From Erwinia endophytica (GTDB lineage Bacteria; Pseudomonadota; Gammaproteobacteria; Enterobacterales; Enterobacteriaceae): DNA of 64,000 nt. The DNA lies in assembly GCF_009295515.1 (NCBI RefSeq), contig NZ_RQVV01000037.1, positions 1 to 64,000 of the forward strand, read 5' to 3'. The notes under the pieces are model-generated. The model was given only the letters and a program-made list of their open reading frames with translations, made no database searches and had not been told where the DNA came from. Made by a program: the position numbers and the translations under genes. The stretch's first letter is position 1, and each line of letters starts with the position of its first letter. Shown here one piece after another: positions 7,537 to 18,351 of this stretch.

Positions 7537-8000
7537 TGGTCGCCGAACTGCTCGCAACCCCGTGGTGGGGATGGCTGACGGTCGGGGGCATATTGCTGGC
7601 AGCTGAAATGCTGGGGACCAGCGGTTATCTGCTATGGAGCGGTATAGCGGCATTGCTGGTCAGCCTGCTGGTGTGGCTGGTGCCGCTATCGTGGGAATGG
7701 CAGGGCATCAGCTTTGCCGTGCTGACAATATTATCCGCCGTAGGATGGTATCACTGGCTAAAAGGCCATAATCGTAATCAGCCCCCCTCCTTCCTCAACC
7801 AGCGCGGTAAACAAATGATTGGCCGTAAACTAACCCTGAATGAACCGCTGGTCGATGGCTTTGGCCATGTGAACATTGGCGACAGCAGTTGGCGCGTAGT
7901 GGCAAAAGAGGATTTCCCTGCCGGGACGCACGTCACCGTAGTGGCGGTCGAGGGGATTACCCTGCGGATTATCAAGCACACAGAAAACTCAGTTGGCTGA
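7536..8000 (+). CDS. ybbJ: NfeD-like membrane protein YbbJ
   Basis: 154 residues with three predicted transmembrane segments in the first 80 (WWGWLTVGGILLAAEML; YLLWSGIAALLVSLLVWLV; ISFAVLTILSAVGWY). A soluble C-terminal OB-fold follows (about 95-150, LVDGFGHVNIGDSSWRVVAK), the hallmark of the short NfeD family. It is the partner of the Band 7 protein QmcA encoded just upstream, and the two genes share a TGATG overlap. It probably forms a complex with QmcA in the inner membrane. Confidence 0.92.
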   Translation: MVAELLATPWWGWLTVGGILLAAEMLGTSGYLLWSGIAALLVSLLVWLVPLSWEWQGISFAVLTILSAVGWYHWLKGHNRNQPPSFLNQRGKQMIGRKLTLNEPLVDGFGHVNIGDSSWRVVAKEDFPAGTHVTVVAVEGITLRIIKHTENSVG

Positions 8001-8094
8001 GGTCATCACCGTCGGCGTCACAGACAGCAGAACCCTGGTTATGCTTGCCGGAATAGCCAGGGCGAAGTTAAAGCTAATGTCATCGGTATATAGG

Positions 8095-8508
8095 CTACTT
8101 CGGGCTTTTTTTATCGTGACAGCATCCGGCCAGATCATTGATTATCGGGCAGTCGGCGCTTTCATCTCCAGGGCAACTTTCGGCCAGAGTCAGCAACCGC
8201 TCCCGCATCAGGGTCAGCTCACGAATATGTGACTCAATTTCTGCCACTTTATTCAGTGTGCGGGCTTTAACATCGGCGCTATGGCGCTGGGGATTATTGA
8301 ACAGTGAGACCATTTCACGGCACTCCTCCAGATTGAATCCAACCTGTCGTGCCTGACGTAACAGAGTCAGTTCTTCGAGGTGTTTTGCCGTGTAACTACG
8401 ATAACCATTTTCACTGCGCTGCGGTGCCGTAACCAGCCCTTTCTCCTCGTAAAAACGAATGGTTTTGCTGGTCAGCCCTGTTTTACGGGCCACATCGCTG
8501 ATATTCAT
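8095..8508 (-). CDS. cueR: Copper-responsive MerR-family activator CueR
   Basis: 137 residues. The N-terminal winged HTH ([20 protein letters not shown]) is followed by the dimerisation helix and the metal loop with Cys112 and Cys120 ([10 protein letters not shown]), the exact positions that bind Cu(I) in E. coli CueR. A C-terminal CC pair and His are also kept. It is divergent from copA with a 96-bp shared control region carrying a CueR-type operator. It activates copA when cytosolic Cu(I), Ag(I) or Au(I) rises. Confidence 0.95.
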   Translation of the reverse strand: MNISDVARKTGLTSKTIRFYEEKGLVTAPQRSENGYRSYTAKHLEELTLLRQARQVGFNLEECREMVSLFNNPQRHSADVKARTLNKVAEIESHIRELTLMRERLLTLAESCPGDESADCPIINDLAGCCHDKKSPK

Positions 8509-8517
8509 ATTGTCTCC

Positions 8518-8548
8518 TTGACCTTTACCTTGCTGGAAGGTTTAACCT
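8518..8548 (+). promoter_or_regulatory. CueR-controlled copA promoter
   Basis: TTGACC (-35, 8518-8523), a 19-bp spacer, and TAACCT (-10, 8543-8548). The spacer holds the dyad ACCTTTACCTTGCTGGAAGG and its flanks, closely matching the E. coli copA operator. An overlong 19-bp spacer is the signature of MerR-family activation by DNA untwisting. Confidence 0.9.
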
Positions 8549-8604
8549 GCATAACTACTGTAAAACCTTACCGGGGTCAAACCCGGTAATCAGGAGTTCG
8601 TACC

Positions 8605-8831
8605 ATGTCACAAACTATTTTATTGACGCTGGAAGGCCTGTCCTGTGGCCACTGCGTAAAACGGGTAAAAGAAACGCTGGAGCAACGCTCCGATGTGGAT
8701 CAGGCTGAGGTGTCAATCACCGAAGCGCGTGTGAGTGGCAATGCTCACGCCGAAGAACTGATCGCCGCCATCGAGCAGGCAGGCTACCATGCAACGCAGG
8801 CACAGGGGACAGAGCCCCCCCCAAAGCCTGA
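8605..8831 (+). CDS. CopA(Z), copper chaperone made by -1 frameshifting in copA
   Basis: The heptamer CCCAAAG at 8820-8826 (0-frame C CCA AAG) is the same slippery sequence used in E. coli copA. A -1 slip after K74 gives GCC (Ala) and then TGA (8829-8831). The product would be 75 residues, essentially the first HMA domain. Downstream, CCGCTG (8833-8838) can pair with CAGCGG (about 8871-8876), a possible stimulatory stem. In E. coli this product is the soluble chaperone CopA(Z). Conservation of site, stop and domain boundary supports the same here; expression is inferred. Confidence 0.75.
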
Positions 8832-11121
8832 ACCGCTGACAGAATCAGACATTCAGCCGGAAGCGCTGACAGCGGAGCCCACTCAGCTTCCGGCACAGGA
8901 TACAAAAAGTTTCCATCTGCTGATTGATGGCATGAGCTGCGCCAGTTGTGTCAGCCGGGTGCAAACCGCATTGCAACATGTTTCCGGCGTCAGTCAGGCT
9001 CGCGTTAATCTGGCCGAACGCAGTGCGCTGGTATTGGGTAAAGTCGCCCCCAACGTATTGATCCAGGCAGTGAAGGATGCCGGTTACGATGCAGAAATTA
9101 TCGAAGATGATAACGAACGCCGTGAAAAGCAACAGCAAAAAGCGACTAAAGCCATGCATCGTTTCCGCTGGCAGGCCATACTGGCGCTAACGCTGGGTAT
9201 CCCACTGATGATGTGGGGAATGATCGGCGACAATATGATGTTGACCGCCGACAATCGCAATGTCTGGCTAACAATTGGCCTGTTAACCCTGTTGGTGATG
9301 ATCGTCGCCGGAGGTCATTTTTATCGTAGCGCGTGGCGTAGCCTGCTGAAAGGCTCAGCCACAATGGATACGCTGGTAGCTCTGGGGACCGCTGCGGCCT
9401 GGCTCTATTCGATAACCGTCAATCTGTGGCCTGATATTTTTCCGCATGAAGCCCGCCATCTTTATTACGAAGCCAGCGCGATGATTATCGGATTGATTAA
9501 TCTGGGTCATATGCTGGAGCAACGGGCACGCCAGCGATCCTCACAGGCGCTTGAGCGTCTGTTGGATCTCACGCCCCCCACCGCCCGGGTAGTCACCGCA
9601 TCCGGAGAAAAGATCGTCGGATTAAGTGAAGTACAACCGGGCATGATACTGCGCCTGACGACCGGTGATCGCGTCCCCGTAGATGGCATTATCAGTCAGG
9701 GAGAAGCGTGGCTGAATGAGGCGATGCTCACCGGCGAGGCCCTGCCGCAACAAAAGACTCAGGGTGACAAAGTGCATGCCGGGACGGTAATGCAGGATGG
9801 TAGCGTCGTCTTTACCGCCAGCGCCGTCGGTAAAAACACCACGCTGTCGCGTATTATCAATCTGGTACGTCAGGCGCAAAGCAGCAAACCGGAGATCGGC
9901 CAACTGGCTGACCGCATCTCAGCGGTGTTTGTTCCAGTCGTTGTCGCTATCGCCATGCTGAGTGCGGCGGTCTGGTATTTCGTCGGCCCTGCGCCACAGA
10001 TCGTTTACACCATGGTCATCGCCACCACCGTCCTGATTATCGCCTGCCCTTGCGCGCTTGGACTGGCAACGCCAATGTCGATTATTGCCGGCGTTGGCCG
10101 GGCAGCCGAGTTTGGTGTATTGGTACGTGATGCCGATGCGTTGCAACGCGCCAGTGCCTTGTCGATACTGGTGTTCGACAAAACCGGCACCCTGACCGAA
10201 GGCATGCCGAGCGTGACGGAGATAACGCTGTTTAACGGTATCAATGAAGAGCAGGCTCTGCTCTGGGCAGCTGCACTGGAACAGGGTTCGCAACATCCAC
10301 TGGCCCACGCCATCCTGGCGAGAGCCGGAAAACGCGCCATTCCCGCGATGACACAATTCCGAACCCTGCGAGGTATGGGAGTGAGCGGTACGCTAGGCGG
10401 CATGGAGTTATTGCTGGGAAACAGCGCGCTGCTGGCTCAGCAGAATATCACCATCACTCAGGCAGAGGCTATAATAGCCTCCCACTCAGCGCAAGGCATC
10501 ACCCCGGTGTTACTCGCCGTAGATGGCGAGCTCAAGGCCATGTTTTCAATACGCGATCCGCTGCGCTCAACAAGCGTGTCGGCGCTGAAGCGACTACGTG
10601 GACGCGGCTATCAGTTAGTCATGCTGACCGGCGACAATGAGCTAACCGCCAGAGCAATCGCGCAAGAAGCGGGGCTGGACAAGGTGATCGCGGGGGTCCT
10701 GCCGGAAGGCAAAGCAGACGCTATCCGCGATCTGCAACAGCAGGGTCATCACGTGGCGATGATTGGCGATGGCATTAACGATGCGCCCGCGCTGGCGCAA
10801 GCCGATGTTGGCATCGCGATGGGCAGCGGCAGCGATGTGGCAATTGAAACCGCGGGGATCACGCTGATGCGCCACGATCTGACGACGCTGGCCGATGCCC
10901 TTGCTATCGCCAAAGCCACGCTACGCAACATGAAGCAAAACCTGCTGGGTGCTTTTGTTTATAACGCCTGCGGCATCCCTGTTGCGGCTGGCGTGCTATA
11001 TCCACTGACCGGCACACTGCTCAGTCCGGTAGTGGCGGGGGCCGCGATGGCGCTATCTTCTATTACCGTGGTGAGTAATGCTAACCGGTTGATCCGCTAT
11101 CGCCCCCCAGCCAACAAATAA
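8605..11121 (+). CDS. copA: Cu(I)-exporting P1B-type ATPase CopA
   Basis: 838 residues. Two N-terminal heavy-metal-associated domains have metal sites GLSCGHC (Cys14, Cys17) and GMSCASC (Cys112, Cys115). The catalytic core has the TGE actuator loop, the CPC ion site in the membrane (residues 481-483), the phosphorylated Asp525 in DKTGT, an HP motif (SQHPLAHA) and [10 protein letters not shown]. Eight transmembrane helices are expected. It exports Cu(I) from cytosol to periplasm. After the first HMA domain there is a CCCAAAG slippery site giving a short -1 product (see separate entry). It is divergent from cueR. Confidence 0.96.
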   Translation: MSQTILLTLEGLSCGHCVKRVKETLEQRSDVDQAEVSITEARVSGNAHAEELIAAIEQAGYHATQAQGTEPPPKPEPLTESDIQPEALTAEPTQLPAQDTKSFHLLIDGMSCASCVSRVQTALQHVSGVSQARVNLAERSALVLGKVAPNVLIQAVKDAGYDAEIIEDDNERREKQQQKATKAMHRFRWQAILALTLGIPLMMWGMIGDNMMLTADNRNVWLTIGLLTLLVMIVAGGHFYRSAWRSLLKGSATMDTLVALGTAAAWLYSITVNLWPDIFPHEARHLYYEASAMIIGLINLGHMLEQRARQRSSQALERLLDLTPPTARVVTASGEKIVGLSEVQPGMILRLTTGDRVPVDGIISQGEAWLNEAMLTGEALPQQKTQGDKVHAGTVMQDGSVVFTASAVGKNTTLSRIINLVRQAQSSKPEIGQLADRISAVFVPVVVAIAMLSAAVWYFVGPAPQIVYTMVIATTVLIIACPCALGLATPMSIIAGVGRAAEFGVLVRDADALQRASALSILVFDKTGTLTEGMPSVTEITLFNGINEEQALLWAAALEQGSQHPLAHAILARAGKRAIPAMTQFRTLRGMGVSGTLGGMELLLGNSALLAQQNITITQAEAIIASHSAQGITPVLLAVDGELKAMFSIRDPLRSTSVSALKRLRGRGYQLVMLTGDNELTARAIAQEAGLDKVIAGVLPEGKADAIRDLQQQGHHVAMIGDGINDAPALAQADVGIAMGSGSDVAIETAGITLMRHDLTTLADALAIAKATLRNMKQNLLGAFVYNACGIPVAAGVLYPLTGTLLSPVVAGAAMALSSITVVSNANRLIRYRPPANK

Positions 11122-11213
11122 ACCTCTCCTGAGCGAGTTGACGTCTGTTTTTCCCCTGTTCCTCAGCCAGTTAAAGCGTTAGCATTGGAGCAATCAGCAA
11201 TAAGGCACAGAAT

Positions 11214-12014
11214 ATGGGAACACGATGGTGTAAGGTCGCCGCCCTGTGGCGACAATTCTCTCCGACTCGCTATGCCTATCCGGCACAAGATATCATCTTC
11301 GACCACTGTCATCTGCACCTGGTCGGCAGCATTCATATGGGTACCCAGACCATGATGCCGTTGCCTGCCACCTTGCAAGCGCAGTTGGATCGCGCGGATG
11401 CGCTGATTGTGGAAGCGGATATTAGCACCGGCGCGTCACCGTTTAGCGAGAGTGAAATATGCCCACCGCTGGCAGAGCGTCTGTCTGCCGAACAGATGGC
11501 TCATCTGTTACGTCGGTGTGAGGAAGTGGCGATAGACAGTGAAATGATTGATACACTCCCCGCCTGGCAGGTAGCGCTGATGCTGCAAGCACAACAGGCG
11601 CAACGTCTTGGGCTGCAGTCTGATTACGGCATTGATTTTCAACTACTCAAAGCCGCCCATGCGCGGCAGAAAAAAGTGATTGAACTGGAAGGGACGGAAA
11701 ACCAACTGGCGCTGTTGAAAAGGCTGCCCAATAACGGACTTTCACTGCTGGAAGATACGCTGACGCACTGGCATACCAACGCGCGGCTGTTGCAAACAAT
11801 GATCAGTTGGTGGCTGGAAAGCCCACCATCCAGTCATCAGACTACGCTGACCAACACCTTTAACCGTGCGTTGAATGACGTACTGATTCGGCAGCGTAAC
11901 CAGCATTGGTCCCAGGCTCTACGTGAACTCCCGCCCGGGAAATACGTAGTGGCTGTCGGCGCCCTGCACCTTTATGGTGAAGATAATTTGCCCGATTTAC
12001 TAAAAAACAACTGA
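11214..12014 (+). CDS. ybaP: TraB/GumN-family protein YbaP
   Basis: 266 residues of the TraB/PrgY/GumN family. The GxxH motif is HLVGSIHMG near residues 36-44, EADIST follows, and the C-terminal GALHLYGEDNL carries the second conserved His. These features resemble a Tiki/TraB-type putative metalloprotease fold. No biochemical role is established for E. coli YbaP. It lies 92 bp downstream of copA on the same strand, as in E. coli. No signal peptide is visible, although YbaP is often listed as membrane-associated. Confidence 0.88.
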   Translation: MGTRWCKVAALWRQFSPTRYAYPAQDIIFDHCHLHLVGSIHMGTQTMMPLPATLQAQLDRADALIVEADISTGASPFSESEICPPLAERLSAEQMAHLLRRCEEVAIDSEMIDTLPAWQVALMLQAQQAQRLGLQSDYGIDFQLLKAAHARQKKVIELEGTENQLALLKRLPNNGLSLLEDTLTHWHTNARLLQTMISWWLESPPSSHQTTLTNTFNRALNDVLIRQRNQHWSQALRELPPGKYVVAVGALHLYGEDNLPDLLKNN

Positions 12015-12197
12015 AAAAAAAGGCCAATATTACTATCGGCCCGTCAAAGAAGAATTTTTTTTATGATTTTAGTTATCCATCAACAATCGGGTTGCTGATG
12101 GGGAGCAGATTGTCGCTCAAAGCCTGAATTTTAGCCAGTATTATTCTTCATCAGCGGCTAACCATTTACCGCTTATTTTTTTAGAAGGACCATTTTC

Positions 12198-12677
12198 ATG
12201 ACACCTGCAGTAAAACTCCTTGAAAAACAAAAAGTAAAATTCAAGTTACATGCTTACGAACATGACAATAGCGAGACCCATTTTGGCGATGAAGCGGTTT
12301 CCAAACTGAACCAGGATGCGAACCAGGTGTACAAAACATTGTTGGTGGCGCTGAATGGCGACAACAAAACTCTGGCGGTGGCGGTAACCCCCGTCGTCGG
12401 ACAGTTGGATCTAAAAAACGTCGCGAAAGCGCTGGGGGTGAAGAAAGTTGAGATGGCCGATCCGCAGATTGCTCAGCGCACTACCGGTTATCTGGTGGGT
12501 GGCATTAGCCCGCTTGGTCAGAAAAAGCGGCTGCCAACCGTCATTGATCAATCGGCGCAGCAATTCCCGACAATTTTTGTTTCCGGCGGCAAGCGTGGAC
12601 TGGAGATTGAACTGGCCGCTCAGGATCTGGCGCACCAGCTGAATGCCTCTTTTGCCGCTATCTCTCGTAGAGATTAG
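12198..12677 (+). CDS. ybaK: Cys-tRNA(Pro)/Cys-tRNA(Cys) deacylase YbaK
   Basis: 159 residues of the YbaK/ProX editing-domain family. The catalytic Lys lies in the [11 protein letters not shown] segment (about residue 46), and the substrate loop [14 protein letters not shown] is present. It hydrolyses cysteinyl-tRNA(Pro) misacylated by ProRS. GAAGGACC precedes the ATG. The stop overlaps the stop of the convergent LysR gene (12674-12677). Confidence 0.93.
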   Translation: MTPAVKLLEKQKVKFKLHAYEHDNSETHFGDEAVSKLNQDANQVYKTLLVALNGDNKTLAVAVTPVVGQLDLKNVAKALGVKKVEMADPQIAQRTTGYLVGGISPLGQKKRLPTVIDQSAQQFPTIFVSGGKRGLEIELAAQDLAHQLNASFAAISRRD

Positions 12678-13543
12678 TCGGGTGCTTGCCCCTGCAGTTG
12701 ATCAATCATCCAGTACCCTGCCGGCCCAGGTGGGGTGCTACGTGACCATACTGCATCCACCGAGATACGCTGCGGCCAGCCGCTAACCGGCAGCTCGCGC
12801 AACAGTTGGTGACCAAACTGTTGCACCAACCAGCGCGGCAAAATACTCCAGCCGAATCCCTGTTCAGCCATTTCCAGCAACAGTAAATAAGAAGGCGCAG
12901 ACCAGATGCCCGTTCCTGATTGCTGGCGTTCATTCTCAATCCAGGTATTCAGACACAGCTGACGTACCGACTTCAATGCCGTTTGGCTGACTCGCTGCTG
13001 TTGCGCCAACGGGTGCTGATGATGCAGATAGATCGCCATCTGCGCCTCAACCTGCAACCGCGAAGTAACAATATCAGCCGGATAATCAGGCTGCACCCGA
13101 ATCACCCCGATATGCGCCCTGCCCGCCTGCAATAAATCGATCACATCAGCATCTTCAGCGATCATGCATTCAAATTCGATATCCGGGAAACGCGTCGCAA
13201 AGCGTTTCAACAGTGATTCATGGTAATCCGTTTGCCAGAAGTCAGAAACAGCCAGACTGAGGCGCGGTTCCACTTCACCTGCCAACCGGACAGCCAGCTC
13301 GTCGAGCTGAGCGCTGGCCGCAAGAATGTCCCTGACTTGTGCCAATGCTCTTCGGCCATTCTCCGTTAACACCGGCGAACGAGAGTCGCGGCTGAACAGC
13401 CTGAAGCCGAGGTCGGTTTCAAGATTTGCCACTGCGGCACTAATGGTGGACTGGCTTTTATGCAACGCCCGGGCAGCCGCAGAAAACGAGCCACTTTCCA
13501 CAGTCTGAACAAATGCTTGTAATGATTCCGGTGAATAACGCAT
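12674..13543 (-). CDS. LysR-family transcriptional regulator, probably of the adjacent PACE pump
   Basis: 289 residues. The N-terminal winged HTH ([20 protein letters not shown], with [14 protein letters not shown]) is followed by a LysR substrate-binding domain (about 90-285). It is divergent from the PACE-family pump gene, with an 89-bp shared intergenic region. This is a common arrangement in which the LysR protein controls the pump, which is inference here. The inducer is unknown. It is convergent with ybaK with a 4-base overlap of stops. No E. coli symbol fits confidently. Confidence 0.88.
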   Translation of the reverse strand: MRYSPESLQAFVQTVESGSFSAAARALHKSQSTISAAVANLETDLGFRLFSRDSRSPVLTENGRRALAQVRDILAASAQLDELAVRLAGEVEPRLSLAVSDFWQTDYHESLLKRFATRFPDIEFECMIAEDADVIDLLQAGRAHIGVIRVQPDYPADIVTSRLQVEAQMAIYLHHQHPLAQQQRVSQTALKSVRQLCLNTWIENERQQSGTGIWSAPSYLLLLEMAEQGFGWSILPRWLVQQFGHQLLRELPVSGWPQRISVDAVWSRSTPPGPAGYWMIDQLQGQAPD

Positions 13544-13632
13544 AAAAATATCGCTTTTATCGATAGGTGTTCATTTTATCTTAGCAAAATTTCAGCGGAA
13601 AATAGTGTCCAGAAATCACTGAAGGAGCATTT

Positions 13633-14067
13633 ATGCGCATCCGGACACTGAAAGAACGTTTTTATCATGCCGCAGGCTTTGAAATATTGGCGATCCTGCT
13701 GGTCTCGCCTCTGGCTGCCTGGATTATGGCGAAACCACTGTTTCAAATGGGCACGTTAGCTGTTCTGCTTTCGACTGCGGCGATGTTCTGGAACATGATT
13801 TACAACTCGCTGTTCGATAGCCTTTATCCATCAGACAAGGCAGAGCGCAACTGGCCGTTGCGCATTCTGCATGCGCTGGGGTTCGAGGGGGGATTTATTC
13901 TGTTCGGTCTGCCGATTGCCGCCTGGATGCTGGACATCTCGTTATTACAGGCATTTATGCTGGAAGTGGCTTTTTTCATCTTCTTCCTGCCCTACACTAT
14001 CGGCTATAACTGGTTATATGACTGGCTGCGTGAAAAGTGGGTTCAGCGCGCTGAATACCGGGTATAA
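13633..14067 (+). CDS. PACE-family proton-coupled efflux transporter
   Basis: 144 residues with two tandem bacterial transmembrane pair (BTP) domains and four transmembrane helices. The first is FEILAILLVSPLAAWIM with the conserved acidic Glu, followed by MFWNMIYNSLFDSLYP. The second is GFEGGFILFGLPIAAWMLD, then FIFFLPYTIGYNWLYDWLR. PACE proteins (prototype AceI of Acinetobacter) export chlorhexidine, acriflavine and short-chain diamines. GAAGGAGC precedes ATG 13633. It is divergent from a LysR regulator. The substrate here is unknown. Confidence 0.88.
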   Translation: MRIRTLKERFYHAAGFEILAILLVSPLAAWIMAKPLFQMGTLAVLLSTAAMFWNMIYNSLFDSLYPSDKAERNWPLRILHALGFEGGFILFGLPIAAWMLDISLLQAFMLEVAFFIFFLPYTIGYNWLYDWLREKWVQRAEYRV

Positions 14068-14122
14068 AAATCTCCCCCTGTCGTTACTCACGGGTGAGTC
14101 ATCGCATCATTGTCGACATTAA

Positions 14123-14340
14123 TCAGCCACGGATCTGGACATGCCCCTGGGCGTAATACCCTACAGTTTGTGGCTGACGAGGGGCGGACAGATGCCAGTG
14201 TTCCCAGGGCAGTTTAGTCAACCGGGTATTTACACTTTCCTTAACTGGCATCGACAACCATTATTTCTCACCGGAACGGGGGATTTGCCGCCTGAATGAA
14301 CCGCCAACCTGACTGTGGCTGCCGACCATCACGCTTATTA
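14123..14340 (-). pseudogene. Possible degenerate minus-strand gene remnant
   Basis: A 42-codon frame (14251 to 14123) reads MPVKESVNTRLTKLPWEHWH, then LSAPRQPQTVGYYAQGHVQI and RG. Upstream of its ATG the same frame continues through one stop into VGSHSQVGGSFRRQIPRSGE. The composition looks coding, and EHWHLS resembles the terminal metal-site motif of M15 D,D-peptidases, but the match is short. It probably represents the C-terminal end of a decayed gene between the PACE pump and ybaL. The rest of this gap (14341-14623) is AT-rich with no gene visible. Confidence 0.3.
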
Positions 14341-14623
14341 TTCCCAATCAAGCCACTATTACCTTTCATTTCTATTGTATTAGCGCAACATCTCCATAAA
14401 AAAACCATTTAAATAAAAATATAATGTGTTTTAATAAAAAATAAATAACATGAAAATCAATAAATTAAAAAACATTACAAGTAAAAGAAGACATCTAAAT
14501 GGATATTAATGCGTTAATTGATTTTTACTGTCATTTTCGCTATTTATACCAGGCGGTATTGCCAATTATGTCATACACTTAATTCTTACATCCGGACATA
14601 TTTATCAACCTAAGGAGAGAGGC

Positions 14624-16366
14624 ATGCACCACACTACCCCGCTCATCACCACCATTGTAGGAGGACTGCTTCTCGCCTTCCTCCTGGGTATGTTAGCCAA
14701 TAAGCTGCGTATCTCTCCTCTGGTCGGTTATTTGTTGGCGGGCGTACTGGCCGGTCCCTTCACTCCAGGATTTGTCGCTGATACCAATCTGGCGCCTGAA
14801 CTGGCCGAACTGGGGGTCATCCTGCTGATGTTCGGTGTGGGTCTGCATTTCTCGCTAAAAGATTTGATGGCGGTTAAAGCCATTGCTATTCCTGGTGCCA
14901 TTGCCCAGATAGCCGTCGCTACCTTACTGGGGATGGGGTTTTCCTGGACTATGGGATGGTCCTGGCTAACCGGTCTGGTGTTCGGGCTGTGTCTCTCCAC
15001 GGCCAGTACCGTAGTGCTGCTGCGCGCACTGGAAGAACGCCAACTGATTGACAGTCAGCGTGGGCAGATCGCTATTGGCTGGTTGATTGTGGAAGATCTG
15101 GTGATGGTATTAGCGCTGGTGCTACTGCCCGCCGTGGCCGGAATGTTTGAACAAGGCAGCGCCAGCGTCAGTATGGTACTGTTTGATCTGTTGATAACGA
15201 TCGGCAAAGTAGCGGCCTTTATGATACTGATGATGGGGGTAGGTCGCCGTGCTGTCCCCTGGATCCTGGCACACAGTGCCGCCACCGGTTCTCGCGAACT
15301 GTTTACCCTTTCTGTTCTGGCTTTGGCGCTGGGCATCGCCTTCGGCGCGGTGGAATTTTTTGATGTCTCCTTCGCCCTCGGCGCGTTCTTTGCCGGAATG
15401 GTGCTGAACGAATCCGAACTCAGTCATCGCGCCGCACACGACACCCTGCCACTACGTGATGCCTTTGCCGTACTATTTTTTGTCTCGGTTGGCATGCTCT
15501 TCGATCCGACTATCCTGGTCCATTCCCCGCTGGCGGTTATCGGTGTATTGATGATCATCGTGCTGGGTAAATCCCTTGCGGCGCTGATGCTGGTACACCT
15601 GTTCGGCTACTCCCGTCGTACCGCCTTGACGATTGCGGTCAGCCTGGCGCAAATTGGCGAGTTCGCCTTTATCCTCGCGGGCCTGGGCATTTCACTCAAC
15701 CTGCTCACTGAGCAAGGCCGCAATCTGGTGCTTGCAGGTGCTATCCTGTCGATCATGATTAACCCGCTTCTCTTTACCGTACTTCAGCGTTATCTCGATA
15801 AAACCGCCCCTCTTAATGAGCAGACAAAAACCACACCTCCCGAAGAGGAAAAACAGATCACGGTGGATATCTGCAACCATGCGGTGGTGGTTGGTTTTGG
15901 CCGTGTCGGCAGCCTGCTGGGGCACAAACTACTGGCAAACGGCGTGCCGATTGTGGTCGTGGAAAACAACCGAACGCGCGTAACCGCGCTGAGAGAACAG
16001 GGAATCAACGCCGTACTGGGTAATGCTGCCCGCGCAGAAACGATGGCGCTGGCGCGCCTTGACTGCGCCCACTGGCTACTGCTGACCATTCCTAACGGCT
16101 ATGAAGCGGGTGAGATTGTGACGTCAGCCAGGGAAAAACACCCAACGCTCGACATCATTGCCCGTGCCCACTATGACGATGAGGTGGCGTACCTCACTGA
16201 ACACGGAGCCGATCGGGTGGTGATGGGGGAAAGGGAAATCGCCAACAGCATGCTAAATCTGATGGCCGTTGACTCGCATGAAATCACCAAAACGTGCCCG
16301 GTTTGCTCTCTCGCCCCCAGTAGAAACGTCATTCCGGGCGGCAAGGCTGAAATACGCCCGGAGTGA
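14624..16366 (+). CDS. ybaL: Monovalent cation:proton antiporter YbaL (CPA2/KefB-like)
   Basis: 580 residues. An N-terminal membrane domain has about 12 helices, starting TTIVGGLLLAFLLGMLANKL. A cytosolic RCK/TrkA-N domain follows from about residue 410, with the dinucleotide motif VVVGFGRVGSLLGHKLL. The layout matches the Kef family of glutathione-gated K+/H+ antiporters; the E. coli YbaL substrate is not firmly established. The short C-terminal tail has CPVCSLAPS, a Cys pair also typical of YbaL. TAAGGAGAGAGGC precedes ATG 14624. It is convergent with hemH. Confidence 0.93.
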   Translation: MHHTTPLITTIVGGLLLAFLLGMLANKLRISPLVGYLLAGVLAGPFTPGFVADTNLAPELAELGVILLMFGVGLHFSLKDLMAVKAIAIPGAIAQIAVATLLGMGFSWTMGWSWLTGLVFGLCLSTASTVVLLRALEERQLIDSQRGQIAIGWLIVEDLVMVLALVLLPAVAGMFEQGSASVSMVLFDLLITIGKVAAFMILMMGVGRRAVPWILAHSAATGSRELFTLSVLALALGIAFGAVEFFDVSFALGAFFAGMVLNESELSHRAAHDTLPLRDAFAVLFFVSVGMLFDPTILVHSPLAVIGVLMIIVLGKSLAALMLVHLFGYSRRTALTIAVSLAQIGEFAFILAGLGISLNLLTEQGRNLVLAGAILSIMINPLLFTVLQRYLDKTAPLNEQTKTTPPEEEKQITVDICNHAVVVGFGRVGSLLGHKLLANGVPIVVVENNRTRVTALREQGINAVLGNAARAETMALARLDCAHWLLLTIPNGYEAGEIVTSAREKHPTLDIIARAHYDDEVAYLTEHGADRVVMGEREIANSMLNLMAVDSHEITKTCPVCSLAPSRNVIPGGKAEIRPE

Positions 16367-16391
16367 GTGGCTTCCCTTCCCTGACTGAAGG

Positions 16392-17351
16392 TTAGTTCTG
16401 GCTGTTAACCAAATCCGCCATCATCTCAATGTGCAGCTCGTCATCGTTCAGCGCCGGAATGTAGGCAAACCGGGTGCCGCCCGCCCGGAGGAAGAACTCA
16501 CGATTTTGTTCACTGATCTCTTCCAGGGTTTCCAGGCAGTCCGCAGAAAAACCGGGGCTCATGATTTGTACATGCTTAATGCCTTTCGCTGGCAGTGATC
16601 GCATGGTTTCATCCGTGTATGGCGTCAGCCACGGCTCACGCCCAAAACGGGACTGAAAAGTCAGCATCACATTCTGACTGGTCAAGCCCAGGGCCGCCAT
16701 CAGCGCATCACGAGTATCATGACAACGCTGAGGATAATCATCCCCTTCATCGGCAAAGCGTTGCGGAATGCCATGAAAGGACATCACCAGTAAATCCGGC
16801 GTACCATGCTTCGCAAACGAGCGTTCAACAGAGGCTTTCAGCGCGGCGATATACATCGGATGTTCTGCGTAATCACGAATAAACTGCACCGAAGGAAGAC
16901 AACGATAGCCAGCGAAAACTTGCGTGATGCCATCCCACACCGCCGCCACCGTCGAACAGGAGAACTGTGGATAAAGTGGCAAAACTATCAATCGGGTAAT
17001 GCCTTGCGCCATCAGTTTGTCGATAGCCGTTTTCAGACCGGGATTACCGTAACTCATGCCCAGTTCAACCGGCATAGTCAATCGTGCCGCCAGTGCATCT
17101 CGCTGACGCTGACTATAAACCAATAATGGCGAACCTTCGTCCATCCATACCGAAGCATAAAGTTTAGCAACACGCGGAGAGCGGACAGGCAAAATCGCAC
17201 CATTCAGAATCGGCCACCACAACCAGCGCGGGGTATCCACCACTCGACTGTCACTGAGAAACTGTTTCAAATAGCGTTTAACAGCAGGCGTGGTCGGGGC
17301 GTCTGGCGTTCCAAGGTTTACCAGTAGCACGCCGGGTTTGTCTTGCCGCAT
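16392..17351 (-). CDS. hemH: Ferrochelatase HemH
   Basis: 319 residues, the length of E. coli HemH (320). It begins [20 protein letters not shown]. The conserved [16 protein letters not shown] carries the metal-handling His, the C-terminal half contains [10 protein letters not shown], and [15 protein letters not shown] carries the conserved Glu. It inserts Fe2+ into protoporphyrin IX, the last step of haem synthesis, at the cytoplasmic face of the inner membrane. It is downstream of adk on the same strand with a 120-bp gap, as in E. coli. Confidence 0.96.
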   Translation of the reverse strand: MRQDKPGVLLVNLGTPDAPTTPAVKRYLKQFLSDSRVVDTPRWLWWPILNGAILPVRSPRVAKLYASVWMDEGSPLLVYSQRQRDALAARLTMPVELGMSYGNPGLKTAIDKLMAQGITRLIVLPLYPQFSCSTVAAVWDGITQVFAGYRCLPSVQFIRDYAEHPMYIAALKASVERSFAKHGTPDLLVMSFHGIPQRFADEGDDYPQRCHDTRDALMAALGLTSQNVMLTFQSRFGREPWLTPYTDETMRSLPAKGIKHVQIMSPGFSADCLETLEEISEQNREFFLRAGGTRFAYIPALNDDELHIEMMADLVNSQN

Positions 17352-17471
17352 TATTATTCCTTATCCAGGCATCTGCAGAAATGAAAACGAGACTTATTCT
17401 AGCGGAAAATTGCGGAGGGAAAACCAATTGCTGCAGTAGGGAGGGGCCAGCGATATCCGACCCCTGACGAC

Positions 17472-18176
<705 letters not shown>

Positions 18177-18243
18177 TCATGATCCTTTATCCACAAGGAA
18201 CGCCTCGGTTAACCGACACCGATGTAGCCGGAGGATAAAAAAA

Positions 18244-18291
18244 TGTCATCCATGACAACGCGTTTCGCCCTGTCCTGAGGCGAAACGCGTT
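18244..18291. repeat. Perfect inverted repeats between htpG and adk
   Basis: AACGCGTTTCGCC (18257-18269) and GGCGAAACGCGTT (18279-18291) form a perfect 13-bp stem with a 9-base loop. Next to it, GTCAT-CC-ATGAC (18244-18255) forms a small hairpin. Neither strand has a clear T tract after the long stem, so it is not a classic intrinsic terminator, although it sits where htpG transcription should end. Confidence 0.7.
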
Positions 18292-18351
18292 AGTATTCCC
18301 AATCTGATGAAACATCCCATACGTTGCATCATACGTGGTTTGTACGATGTA

